DNA of 64,000 nt from assembly GCA_020081605.1 (NCBI GenBank), contig JAHREC010000009.1, positions 124,001 to 188,000 on the forward strand, written 5' to 3'. Position numbers and translations under genes: made by a program. A model generated the notes under the pieces. It was not told where the DNA came from and did no database searches. It saw only the letters and a program-made list of their open reading frames with translations. Origin of the DNA: Albifimbria verrucaria. Its lineage: Eukaryota > Ascomycota > Sordariomycetes > Hypocreales > Stachybotryaceae. Within the stretch, counting starts at the first letter, position 1. Each line of letters starts with the position of its first letter. This document shows positions 35,029 to 47,705 of the stretch, piece by piece.

Positions 35029-38000
35029 TCAAAACATGTGCATCTGTCTTGATGAGTGAAACATGGCTGGCAGGAAATTCCTGTTCTCATCTACACTTTC
35101 CACAGCTGCCTGAAGGCTCTTTGGTGTCTTCTTGAGAACAGAAGTCGCCAAATACTTATCAAGATGTCTTGCATACTTCTCGGAGATCTTCTCGTATGCA
35201 GCTTGGACGGTATATTCACCCAATGCAATTGCAAACTTTTTGCCGTGGTCCAGCAAGTCATTGAGAAAGTCCGCCTCTTCGTTTTCTAAACCTTGCAATG
35301 ATCGATTCTTCGCACTTTCATCAACCTCTGTTGAGGGCAGCTTCGCCATTGATATAGGTAATCCAGATCTCATGCTCACCACCCTCTCAAGCCCTTGATT
35401 TCCCATATCAATGATTCTCTCACGGCCTTGAGTCGCTATCTCCGACGTCATCCTCAGCTTTTCCTCACCTTTGGCAGCGCTTTCAAAGCTGTTGATGTAC
35501 ATGTTCAAGATGCCGCACATTTTTCTTTTCTTCCTCGCCATATAGGTCTGCCAGGCTGTGACCAGCCCGGGTTCGACAGAGGAATTAGCAAAGTCAATGT
35601 CTGATGTCGCAATGCGCCGACCATAGAACTGGTGTGTCGACCCTAGTTCAAGGCAGCAGAGGAACCATTTCGCCTGTGGAACACCTGAGAATCGACTGAG
35701 GACCCATTCACCTGCGACGAGTTGTAGTTCTGGCTCTTGAATAAAATCAATGATGCGGACAATTTGCTGCTCCTCTTTTGTAGGCTTGGAGCTTGAACTG
35801 CCGGTTACCAAATCATCTCCGTCCTTGTTTTGCTCAGATCCATCTGTCTGGTTGTTAGAGTGCTCACTGGTTCTGATAGACCCTTGCACTCCAAAATCAT
35901 TATGTAGTTTATTTGGTCTTTTCCCTTTCAAAATCTTGTCCCCTACTGTCATCTCTATATCAAGCTGCTTCTTGAGTATGTGTTGCTCGCACGCAAAGTT
36001 GACAGCTACACTAGCAAAACCAGTGCTAACAGTGCACCAGCCAGACACCTGCTGTTTCGGGCTGCTCGCCCTTACGACCTGTCTCAAGAGTTTATCACGG
36101 TCCAGCATAGTGATAACAACGCGCTGAATGTCGAAAATGCCGTCAATTCCAGAGTTGTTCACAATAATTGGGTTGGGACAAGTAAAACCTCCAAAATCAT
36201 CGCGTACGTCATCCCCGTTGCGCGATGTCTGGGCTTCCGATTCAGAAAGTTTGAATTCAAGACTCTTTATATCCTCTGGCAAAGACATCCTTTGCGCCTC
36301 GCTGGGTGAATTTAGACCTCTCAAATACTGCATTACTCCATCGTCAAGGTGTACCCAGGGAGCTGTCTGGGTGCTGCAGTCGCACCATCGCCCTCAGATT
36401 TTAATTCATCAAGCTTAGTTCTTTCCACAGGGTCAGAGTGATGTCTGCCAAACGAGGGTTTACTGTTTTTGAAGCTTGGGACTTTTGGAGGCTTGATACT
36501 AGAAGGTATCTTGATTCCTGTCAAGGATGGCTTCATATTCAAACCCCACCCAGATTTCTCTTCTGGCACTGCAGAAGAAGGGTGTATCTCAGGGACCTTG
36601 GGGTCCTCAACTACTGTAGAGGAGACGAGCGGCTCGCTACAGTAATGTTTGATGTAAAGAAGGATCTTTCCGAGACTCTCAAGCTCTGGACGAAGCCGAT
36701 CAAAACTTGAGCTACGGATGAAGACACATGCTTCGCGAACCCATTGAAGTGGAATGCCGCGGCCTTTGGTCTTGACGCACTCTATTGTTTCCTGGAGCAT
36801 TTTGATGATACCATGGTAAGTTCCCATGACCTCGTTGCGCTTCTTGTGCGTCTCGGCGGCAATCAGTATATTGTACTGGCGGCCTCTGTCCTCATCAGCA
36901 GCGTATGCTTTATGAGACGCAGGATACATGGATCGACCACGCACAGGACTTCCCATTTCCACTCCCGTCCAGTTGAAGACTGATACATCATTTTGGTTAA
37001 TTATGACCTCATCCAAGAGACGTGCCAAAGCCCTAGGATAACCCTCCGCGTGGAACGTCGGACAGCGCACGCCCAAAACACCCATCAGTGAGTACACGTG
37101 ATCGACAGGCACGGTTGCCTTTCGTCGACTGGAGAGCTGTAGGACCTGTTGAGCGGGAAACCGCGACGAGCAATGCCACGCTTCCAGCTATCCAACTGAC
37201 TGATCTGACCAAACCCGGCAATGTACTCTCTGTCTATTTCGACAAGGTTATCTGTCTCGAGTACAAGGCATGTCAACAAGAAGTTGATTATTTCTTGAGC
37301 TTGTTGTTCGGGCTTCAAACTTTTTGCTTCAATCCAGACAGAGAGACGATCATCCTTGAGCTCTTGGAGAAGGTTTCTGCCAATCGTTTCAAGATCATCT
37401 TCCTCTCTTCGCGTAAGTTTCCATGCGGCAAGATAAACAGCCCGGGTCATCTCAGGTATGGCTGTCTCCGTCGTCATGTCATTCGGGAATTTGAAATCCA
37501 TCTGCTGAAGTATCAAGATAAGCCGAACAGCCTGCCTGATACTCTCCAAGGTTGCCTGGTCTCCATTGACAATCTCCACATTATCTATTTTAAGGTATGA
37601 TTCCATGGCCTTAGAATCTGTGATATTCCTTAAAATGGTACACTGTTCCTTCTGTGTGTTTATGCGGTTACTCAGGCGTTTACCAATCCCTCGACGTGTA
37701 TACAGCTCAACAAACGGAATAAGGGGATACAAATATCCCAAGCTTTCCACTGGCCGACAAAGTGGTTGCCAGTCCGAATTGACAAAGTAGGACATCTTAC
37801 TCATGACAAGCTCCTGTAGTGTCCACGCTCTGTTAGCCCACTCCGGGGTAGATCTGCTAATTGATTCAAAGGTTTCGATATTCACCGCCGTCTGTTTGAA
37901 ATCTTCGCCCTTGAAAGCCCTCCAATCCCGCATAGCATCAGACGCTCGCCAATCCGTGTCCAAGTGCACAAGACAAAATTCAGCATTGGCATACCAGTCC

Positions 38001-39134
38001 CCCATAAGAGATAGTGACTGTGACAGCTCCCCGTAGTTCAATTTGTCAATGCAGCATGTGTCGGACCAGATGTAGCGTGCTCCGCGACTGGGAAAATTTC
38101 TCATTTTAAAAATTTTACGTGCTTCAGAGATGGCGTTCATGAGTTTGCTAGCGGACTTCCAGCGTTGTAAGCAGCTGAGCATCTCGTCAACAGCGTAGCC
38201 GAGACGGTTATTGGCTCGAAAGAAGTCAATGTCGGGCTGTGCCGCATTCTGGTTATCGAGGAGAGATCAAACAAGTTCTGAGCATTTGCGTATTCTTCAT
38301 CTGCCTGAGCCACTAATGCTGACGTTTGTGGAATAGACTTGGAAGCAGGAATTGGATCGAGGAAGCCAGGCGAGTTCTGCGAAGAACCTTCAGTGTCTTG
38401 AACTTCTTCCGCAGCTTCAATCATTTCCTCGTTAACCTTCTGAATAATTTGATCGAACATTTCCTGTTCTATCCTGCTTCTCTCGGCTTTCGCCTTCGTG
38501 GTGTCCACGTTTTGTTGTGCCCAGCTCATCCTTCCCCGGGCTTCGTTTGCTCTTAATCGTCGCTCCAGCAGTTCCTCCACATTTGTTTCCTCGGACATGT
38601 GGCGAGAGAGAGCAAGGATAATCTGCTCCTGCTCCAAAATATCTTCCTTGCACTGTTCAAGCAAAGGTGTGTGTCATCATCCTTGATTGGCGAATTGCCT
38701 AGCTTCTCGTTGCTATTTTCAGGAGCCCGTATCTGCTGCGTTCCATATGCTTCTCTCTTGCTCGCTTAATATGCGCCAATGTGACTTCATCTCCTTTCCA
38801 GCGATGTGACAGCATGCAATACGAGTCAAGTGGGCTAATGTTCCACGAGTCAACCAAATTTCCCGTCTCGAGGTCAATGAGGCGCAATGGGCGTTGAGTC
38901 CCCTCCGTATCAGGCGCATCGAAGAACTCGATGTCCTGAGCCCCATCGAGGGCATCATTGTGGGGCTCCACAAACTTGGGCTTGAAATCTGGGACGAACA
39001 AAAGGTTTAGAACCGTGCGGAGTTTCTCTGGGCTGCCGCCAATCTCTGCGAAAGTTTTTTGAGATTTTCCGGTGTTATATCAGCATACGTGCTGAGGTCT
39101 GTGATTTTGCGATCTTCTCGGCAATGTTGTCCAT
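35029..39134 (-). CDS. large HET-domain (heterokaryon incompatibility) protein
   Basis: This is a roughly 1350-residue protein with a split-looking HET domain, the module that triggers fungal cell death after non-self fusion. From ATG 39134 an N-terminal region leads to P-L-R-L-I-D...Y-C-M-L-S-H-R-W (about 38890-38810). A Glu/Arg/Ala-rich coiled-coil segment follows (38620-38400). Then come the core HET motifs Y-I-W-S-D-T-C-C-I-D-K (about 38065), a D-W-Y-x-x-A-E segment, W-A-N-R-A-W-T-L-Q-E-L (about 37830) and V-Y-S-L-M-G-V (about 37095). The C-terminal half (36330-35029) has no family I recognise. The frame moves near 39100, 38700, 38160, 37110 and 36350; most moves are equivalent to one missing base. 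It borders the transposon and is unlikely to be part of the biosynthetic pathway. Confidence 0.75.
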
Positions 39135-39843
39135 GCTGATGGCGATGGCTCAATTATCTTACCACAGGAACAGATGCTCCAGGACTGTCACGACAGACAA
39201 ATGTTCAGGAATTGCGAAGATGTACTGAAGAGCATAGGCGATGAAAAAATTGGCTCCCAGAAATCCCTTTCTCCTCTTCTTCTGTCTCTGTTTAGCCAAC
39301 TCGAAATTGCCTTAGCAGTCGTTTGAGACCACTTGCATGCAATCGACCTCCATCCGGCAAATCAACCAATACTTGCACCCGCCTAGCTGCTGATATATTG
39401 TTGCCAGCCAGCCACGAAAGCTCGATATTTTGGTTCAACCTGCATTCAGGCATTGATCAGCAGATTTGGCGTAGCTGAAATGCGGCCTCGGGGCAGAGGA
39501 CCTATCAGAGAAAGGCTCACGCCAAATCCGAGCATGCTGCGATGCTAGCCCTGCATGGCTGAGCAACTGGGACTTGCAGATAATCCTCTTATCATCCAAA
39601 GAGTAAGACATGTGAAGTTTTTAGGATATTCGGAGAGGAGACTGCATGAGAGCCTTACCATCGGGCGCTGACATGAAACTATTGGCTTACCTGCAGAAAA
39701 CGTCAGGGCAGCATACAACGGACGGTTAAGAGACAGAAACACAACTCTGGCATGACAAGAAACTGTCAGGCTTATGGGAATTGAACTCTCCAACCTACAA
39801 TCAATTGACTCCCAACGTGATCTACGGCTTTCTCCGTCTCTAT
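39135..39843. other. intergenic between divergent genes
   Basis: Separates the HET gene start from a plus-strand hypothetical gene. No gene was supported. Confidence 0.45.
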
Positions 39844-40695
39844 CATGGCGTCTTATCATCGCGTTCTGGACGCCTTTGATCGATCAGTGGATCAGAAGAG
39901 CGTAGAATGCAATTAGTGAGTTAACAAGAGTCAATTCTCCACCGGTCCATTAATTATTTCTACGCAGTGACATCCATCCGTGGGATGTTCTTGTGGATGG
40001 AATACGCTGGGATGGAAAGATACGACTTATTGGGTTTGTTGACATATTTTTCTTGATATGCTACTCTGGCGAATCCTGTTTTGAAAAAGGCATTATCATT
40101 TACAGTAGGCTCTCGATATCAACTTTGTAATGTCTCCCCACTTATGGCCATCAGAGGACGATAACGCTATCCGCAATATACTTCAGCAGGCCAATGTGGC
40201 AGCTAAGGATATTGGACTTGATATTGTTAACGAGCAAGAATTGAATGTATCGAAGTCCAAAGGCCAAGACCCTGCGCCGGAGGAGTACTTTCAACTCCAA
40301 AGCATAAAAGGCGGTCTTGATTATACTATTATAAGCCTAGGCCACGAGGTGGGAGTTAAGACGCGATATAAGAAGACGGATCTAAAGAAATACGAGATCA
40401 AGATCCGGAAGGGTCGTGATTCGGCTATGAAGCGTGAGTGCGCGATACTAATAAATTTGGAGAAAGTTCTAATTAAAAAGGGCGCATACGTCGTGGGATA
40501 TCTCAACATGACCTCTTCGACTTGATGCATGATTCTATTCGTATGGGTATTATTACACAGGCTGAGTTGATCGGGTTCATCATTGGGAAGACTGTTGGTG
40601 GCTCGATTGTGGAGGATGTAAGTGTGAAGTATCTAAGCGCTCTGACTGGAGCAAAGAGCTCTAAGGATATAGCATTGGCAGCGGATAGAGGGTGA
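39844..40695 (+). CDS. hypothetical protein
   Basis: ATG 39844 opens an exon of about 24 codons ending at a GTGAGT donor (about 39915). After an acceptor CAG (about 39967) the frame continues with D-I-H-P-W-D-V-L-V-D-G. A second intron probably ends in CAG at about 40106, leading to G-S-R-Y-Q-L-C-N-V-S-P. The main exon (40130-40525) is hydrophilic and mixed in charge, with a Lys/Arg-rich stretch near 40370-40440. A frame slip near 40510 joins it to a final segment containing L-M-H-D-S-I-R-M-G-I and I-G-K-T-V-G-G-S-I, ending in TGA 40693-40695. I do not recognise a family. The consistent exon structure argues for a real gene. Confidence 0.5.
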
Positions 40696-41280
40696 ATTTG
40701 TCGCCTGAAATAAAGTTGTTGCATCCAGCGATGAAGGAAGTAGTTCAATCGGCCAATTCAGGCATTTTTGCAGCGTACATTTTATGATCATCTTCACCTT
40801 CGAAAGACAAAATGAAGAAGTCCATAAGTCGACAAGTCGTTTAATCAATCACGGCCAGTCGAACGTTCACATGCACTGAACTGTGATGGTTGGATACTGA
40901 GCATGAATTAATGAAACTGGTTTGAACGTGCGGTATATAACAACACATAATGCATACCCTTTTACCCGCTTACTAAACCGTTGTCACCTCATCTGTTTGT
41001 TCTTGGTAAGCTCGCGATTGCGTGACTCCGCGAGCTGTCAATAGCTCAACCATTGTTACCATTTGGAAGAAACAGAGTGTATAATAAAAGCCTTATGCAT
41101 GATCGACATTCCTGTTCCGCTATGGCCGGCCGACAGTGCCTCTTCAGGCTGAGTGAACGGCTGGCTGCATATAGGCTGTATCGCTATTTCAATGACTGCC
41201 TAGGCTACTCGGCATGCAGGTTTATTTTGCGACTATTTTATCCATTTTCATGAACCAATCAATTAAAAATAGTTAAATAT
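40696..41280. other. intergenic
   Basis: Spacer between the hypothetical gene and the 3' end of the FAS beta gene. Nothing recognised. Confidence 0.5.
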
Positions 41281-44200
41281 TTATGCTCTAACATGACGGT
41301 CTAACAGGCTGCCCAGCATAGGAGATTGAGTAATAGAGTAAATGTTTTCAATGTTGCGAAGGAGCATTCAAACACCTGCCCTGTGAGATTTGGAATCCAT
41401 CGGCCTACTAGCTTTCCATACTTAATTTCCTCTTTCTTCAAAGTCTTCAATAAGAAATTGCGATAATCGCCAATTCCAGGCCGCAAGAACGACGAGTGAA
41501 ATGGAATATCAACTCCATCGAGCGGAACTGCAAAATGGGTGCGTTTGAGTTGTATAATACTATCGCTTTGGTAAATCGTCTTTTGAAATTGCATACATGC
41601 AGCAACATCAAAGCTTTCTGAAGACGTCCAAGTCCGCAAAGTTTCGACAAGGGTAGATAGCGCAAGACGCGAGCCAGCGCAAACATACTGCATCTTCACA
41701 ATGTTGAAATTGACAATCTCGAGCAGTTCCCTGTAGTCTTCGCAATTGTTTCTACCACAGAATGCAAGTGGTCCTCGGTAAAGTTTGCATTGATTTTGGA
41801 AGGATTGATGGCAACCATGGCATACGGAGAACGACCATTGGCATCAAGCTGGACGACGCAACGCATGCTTAATCCGCGATACCATGCAGTTGCTGCAAGC
41901 TGCTCCACAGTAAACAGCTCTCCCATGGTTGCTAGTGCAGCATACTCTCCCAACGAATGGCCCGCGAATGAGGCTTGGGAGGGGACAAGACCTCGAGCAG
42001 ACAGATCGGCAAACTGAGCCATACTCATGATTGTTAAAGCTGGCTGCGCAAACTCTGTCGTGAAAAGTAATCCATCGGGGTGCGAGAAAGTAAAGTAAGA
42101 GGTCCTGTCATTGATTTCCTCAAAGAAGCTGCGATGTTTCCCGTTCTCTTCACAAGCGGAGAGGTTCATGTAGTTCCGACGGATCTCTCTGCCTCGTTTG
42201 CCGCCAAAATGGACTGTCATTTCAGTAGGATTGTCGCGGACTATGTTACTAATAAGGAAACCTGCAACAATAACAACGCAGAGTAATTAGCCAGCAGGAC
42301 ATTCTTATATGTCGGAAAAGTGTTGCTGATATGTATTCGGAAAGGAAAATTGTGAAGACGAATAGGACTTACCGAAGAGGGTGCTGAAGTAATGGTCTGC
42401 TCTATCCCAAACGTCTTTGGCTACCGCGCTCTTATCAGCGAGATCCATACCCATGCCCACTTTTTGGGATCCCTGGCCTGTAAAGAGAAATGCCGTGCGG
42501 CGCTCTTGTACCTCTGCTACGCCTTCAAGAACCACACACCCACTCGAGCAGCTGAAGGCCTTGACGCTAATTAATTTACGACCGGCTTTCATTCCTGTAT
42601 GGTACATTTCTACTTCGATATCGTCCGCTGGGAGAAGCATACTTAAGAATGATACATCATAGGCTTGTACACGATCTGCGCCACCAGCCCATTGCTGAAG
42701 AACGGCTTGGACGGCTGCACTAGTACACATGCCGTGTCGAATGATCTGCGGCAGGCCACAGAAAGAGGCAAAGATATCACTAGTATGAATAGGGTTGAAG
42801 TCCCCAGATACGCCCGAGTAGTTCTCGGTCGTGCCCATGTGGATCCTTGGGCGGCTTGCGTGAAGTCGAATAGGATTCTTCAGCGGAATCAGTTCCTCAA
42901 CAGGAATACTGTGCCTCTTCAAGTACCTCAATACAGGATTGTCATTGGCGTCAGTAGTTTTATAGGCGACCTGTCCTATTCGGTGGTTAACTTGCTTCTT
43001 CGCCATAAAGACACAGCCCGTTATTTGCGTGGAGTGAGGGCCTGTCGCGCTGTTGGAGCTTCCTGTCACCATTTGCAGCTTAAAAACAACATGCGCCTGC
43101 AGAAGCGAACTCGAATCGATAGAATGATCCAATGAAACGAAGCTCCGTGACAAAAATACAGCAACATCTTTGGCAGTTTTCAAGTGAACTTGTGAAGGTG
43201 GAAGAAACTTCGTTTCCCAAATTGTACCAAGCTTCATAGTTGGTTCGCGAACAAGGAACTTTGATGTTATCAATATGGTAATCTCCTCTCCGCGGATAAT
43301 CTCACACAGGAGCTCTATAACTTTTCCATTGGCTTGGTGCGTAACGGCTGTGATACGAGATGCAGACCTCACTACATCGTCTTCTTGAAGTGGGGAGCCG
43401 ACGACTTTGAAGGAGTTTGATAGGTGAACAAGGCGAGATAAATCAACATCAATCGCCTTAGACACAAGAGGCTTCGTTAGAGCAGCCCAGCCGAGCACAA
43501 TAGCGATGTCTATCGGTGGAATGACTTTGTTATTCGAAATTTCGGGAGCAGATTCGGTTCCGCTTACAGCGTCAACGAACTTGCGGATGAGCTCGCGAGT
43601 CACTCGGAACTCCTCACCGATGTACTTTGTGAGGAGAATGTTTGTTTTGTCCTCATAATCTTCACTTGTGCTGTTGCCCACCCACAACTCTCGATAAAAA
43701 TCCTTAATCCGCTGGTTCCTTCCGCAAAGGACTTCTTTGAGGGGCGCAAATCCCGACTCAGGGTCGAATTCAAATAAAAGTTGCATAGAAGCATGTTCCT
43801 CGGTTTTGTCAAGTGTTGGAACAAGTCGAGAGCGATGACTCTTGTGTCGGCTGCCTGCAAGCTAATGCGTACGACAACTCTTTGCTGACTGTCAAGAACA
43901 GTTATCTCTGCTTGCTCCGAAGGTCCCAGGGAATAAATTTTGAACCTATAACCATGTCTCGGCATTAAAGCTCTCTTAAGTGGGTTGGGACACACTCTGT
44001 ATCCCTGCACAATCTGTTCAGTCATGACAGCAGCATAACGCCATGACAGAAGAGGCCCAGCCATTAGTCTCATCCATACGTCAACAGGGGCAAGTCTATA
44101 TCTTGGTTGGGTGGAATGAAATAAATAAGGCTGTCCTCGTCGTTATTGGTTATAACACCAAGGGAACGACAGTATCCATAGGCCCATTATCCCATGAGGT

Positions 44201-47200
44201 TCCAAAAAATTCAACCGAAGGAATTGAAAGAATATCTTCTTCATAGAAACTTGCTGCTAGCATTTCAACCAAGCCACTGTTCATTCCATTCAAGACTTCG
44301 GCCACAGGACGATTAATGTTTGCTGCTTTTGAGAAAGCTGCCGCCATAGGACCATGAAGGATACATGTCCGCTCAACGTCACCATCAACAAGCGCATCTA
44401 GATCCTCAGACTGCCATAAAGAGTCTTTCTTGAAATAGGTTTCAAAGTTTTCGTCGAGCTTGGGAATAAACGGCACTGGTCGCTGACCACGTTGCTGGCA
44501 AAGCATAAGAAACGATTCTTCGTCCTCTTCCGAGAGGAGACGCTGAGTAGCCAAGGGATGGAGTCTCAAAAGATGGAAAGGGACTCATAAGGGCTGGTTG
44601 TGACAGTTGGTGCCCACTCAGATGCCTCGACAAAAGGCAATGTTGGTTTTTCTTCTCCAAGGAAGCGTGTGTGTGTCCGCTGAAGAAATTGAGAAAACAG
44701 TGACTGCCAGCTCGGATGAATCCATCGTGCAGTGCTCTTTTCGGAGTCGGGGATGAACATTAGCTGTAGCAACCGTTCAGCTACTTGGCCATATGTCATT
44801 TCCTTAAGATCAACAGGAATTCCGCCTTTGACGCCGAACCAGACCTTTTGGAAATCACAATTCAATCGACAAATGAGGCTGTCTTTGCGGGCAATGAGCG
44901 CTTTGACCTGTTCTGAGCGGGGAGGCTAAAGATTTCTTGGTCAAGCTCAGCCCAGAGTCTCATGCCTCTCGTGGATACTGTATGGATGGGCTGGCCCATT
45001 TCAGACGTCACACTAATGATAGAGCTCGAGCTGAGCGACTTGGACATCGTCTCTTCCCACCTACAGTCCCCTGTGCCCGATGTCGCAGCTATAATCTCCT
45101 TGGCTGCAGAAGCAGTGTGCGCCTCCAGCACAGTCATCATCCTGCTTCCATACAAGATACCGTCGAAAGGCATAGCTGCGAAGCCCAGTTTCTCACTCCA
45201 GGTGCCGGTCATATATGGAAACGCATCAGTGCCGTCATCAGCACCAAACCCACTACCGGCAACCAATATGATGTTTTTGCGCTGTCGCAGTCTGTCATAG
45301 GAGCGCAGAATGGGCTCGTGGAAATCTTCGTTGGAATGGTGGCCACCACCACGACCTCCAGTCCACTGAACGATGGTGGGGAAGTGAGGGAACTCATCAG
45401 CTATTTTTAGCACGGCCTCAATAGCCTCTTCTGAACCTGGCTTGAAGGACAGGTGTCGTATGCCCAAGTCTATCCAGTCGATGACAACTTCAGGCTCAGG
45501 AACGCCTCCTCCAATAGTCAGACCATCTATATTGATACCTTCGGAGCGCAAATTTCGGATGAGAGGAACTTGCCATGCCATGGCACGAGGGTTCAGATAT
45601 AGAAGGTTTACACAAATACCACGACCCGGCGGGCTATTGTCGGCAATGTTACGAATGGCAGTCTCCATGGCTGTTTCACTGTGATAGCCTCCACCAGCCA
45701 GCTCGATATGATAACCGGCATTCATAGTTGCGGATACAAAGTCCCAATGTTGAGTAGTTGGTGTCATTCCAGCAACTATCAGAGGAGGAACTCCGAGCAA
45801 TTTGCTCAGGCGGGTCTCGATGAATATCTGTTGTGATGTCGTTCGGACGAGCTTTGGAGAAAATTTGGCATACCAGTTCGGGGCCATGACAATAGAAGAT
45901 TCTCTGGGGTCAAATACATCAGAAGAAGAGCCCAGTTCCAGAGTACTCCGATGAAGGGAAAGCGCACTGATCACTCGAACACCTCGACCTCTCTTGTTGT
46001 CTGCAACAAGACTTCCAATGCCCGTGTGCTGGCCTGGACCAAAGTCCAGCATGTGAGTACAGCCAGTGATCGCTGTTGCCTGTTCCCATAGCACAATCTC
46101 GCACGTTACCATTCGAGCAAGTGAAGGCAGTAGGTTACCAGACCTGGACTGGAGTTGGTCGCCGTTCGGCCCACCGTAGACTGGAACATGCAAACTGGTG
46201 CTAAGAAGCTCCAAGCCTTCAATATCCCCGATAACTTGGTCGTGTACTGATTCGAGAAGGTAGCTATGAAAAGGGGCGCCAATAGGTAAGAAATGAGTTG
46301 TGAAATTGAGTTTTCGTTTTGAATATGGAATGTTCGACTGGGAAGATGACAATGAAGCCTTCCGAAGCCTGAGCTTCTTATTGAGCGCGCAGAGCGAGTA
46401 TGGTGGACCAGCAACGACAAAATTCTCAGGTCCATTCATTAAAGCAAGTTTCACATGCATACCTTTGGGTAAATGGGAGTTTAGGTCATCTATGGTCCGC
46501 TGCAAGTTTGTACGCCGCAAATGACGAACACTCAACATCCACGATGGATGTCCCTCCCCATTTTCCACGGAGTCATTCACAACACCATGATCAATAGGGA
46601 ATGGCGGAAAACTCTGCTGTGCTCTGGAACCAATGCAATGAAGAACTCTGAGCGCAGTAGCACAGTTGACTTCGTAGTCTTCCCAGGAATGGGAGGCTGA
46701 AATAGCAGCAGCCACGATCAGGCCTTGTGAGTGTCCCGCAAAACCCTTGAACGTAGAGGATAATTGACCAGGTGTCAGACCCATAATGTGACATAATGCT
46801 GCATATCCACAGATCTGAATAAGTCCAATGACGGGAAAGCTGATTGCAGGAACGGACATGTCGTTGGGGCATGATTGTGGATCCTCCAGCCAGAGCATCA
46901 CATCAATTTCAGGCAAACCGTTCTCAGTCGTTCCTTTACTATTTAATGACCAATCCTGGAGCTTTCCTGATAGGAACACAATTATTTGGTCGAGAAATAT
47001 GCCATAAGCGTTACGCAAGTTCCGTAACTCGTCCATTAATGTTCTTGTAAGCCCCTGACCACCAAAAAGGGCGCACAAATTGGTAGAGCCATTCTTCGCC
47101 GAACGAAACAGCGCAGGTTGGGTTTGCGTAATGAACGGGCAAAGAGTGTTTCGAGCCCTGAAATACGCGCCAAGTATGCCCGCTTTGGCTTTGTTATCCA

Positions 47201-47705
47201 CAGAAAGCCTACTGACGACGCCATGAATGTCATTTGTGCCAATGTGTTTGAAGGCAAAATATTTGAGCAGGAACAGTGCAACTAAATGTGCAGAATCACC
47301 GGCTCCGAGACTGAATTGCAAATATCCTGCAATCAGTTCCGTAGATGTCGTGATGGTGGAAGCCTGGGTCTCTGGGGTGCCCAGAGCTAAGTGCTTCAGA
47401 TACTCCTGCTTCAAGATGGTGGCCTGGGTGTATATCCCGACAGGCACCGGGATGCAGTCTTGAACGTCTTTATAACTAAGGATTAGAGGAACAGCATCGT
47501 TCGCATAAGGTGCAGCTAGAGCAATAGTAGTGCGATCATCATAGACGCTGTCGTCTATACTATCATTGGTCGAATCGCTCTGCTCTGCGTTGCTGTCGGA
47601 GCCGTGCAGACTCATGCTGGAGTCCGACGACATTGGAGTAGCCAGTTCGAGCGAATAGGGTGGCGACGAGCCGTCGCTGCTTGCTAGAGAGGAAAACAGC
47701 GCCAT
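41281..47705 (-). CDS. type I fatty acid synthase beta subunit (pathway-dedicated)
   Basis: This is the beta chain of the fungal alpha6-beta6 FAS, about 2080 residues as usual for the family. Domain order is as expected. Acetyltransferase has G-H-S-Q-G (about residue 325). Enoyl reductase has G-M-T-P-T-T and H-H-S-N-E-D-F-H. The MaoC-type dehydratase has G-D-F-N-P-I-H and H-G-M (near 42800-42730). The malonyl/palmitoyl transferase starts F-T-G-Q-G-S-Q (about 42475), with G-H-S-L-G-E-Y near 41960. The start is taken at the second Met (47705); an upstream in-frame Met lies at 47765. A clear intron is 42262-42372 and another probably lies near 44090-44160. One-base slips occur at 44919-44922, 44577-44579, 43804-43807, about 41740 and about 41370; the stop is TAA 41281-41283. 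A conserved housekeeping FAS would not sit with P450s and an aminotransferase. HC-toxin ToxC and sterigmatocystin StcK are analogous dedicated subunits. Confidence 0.93.
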
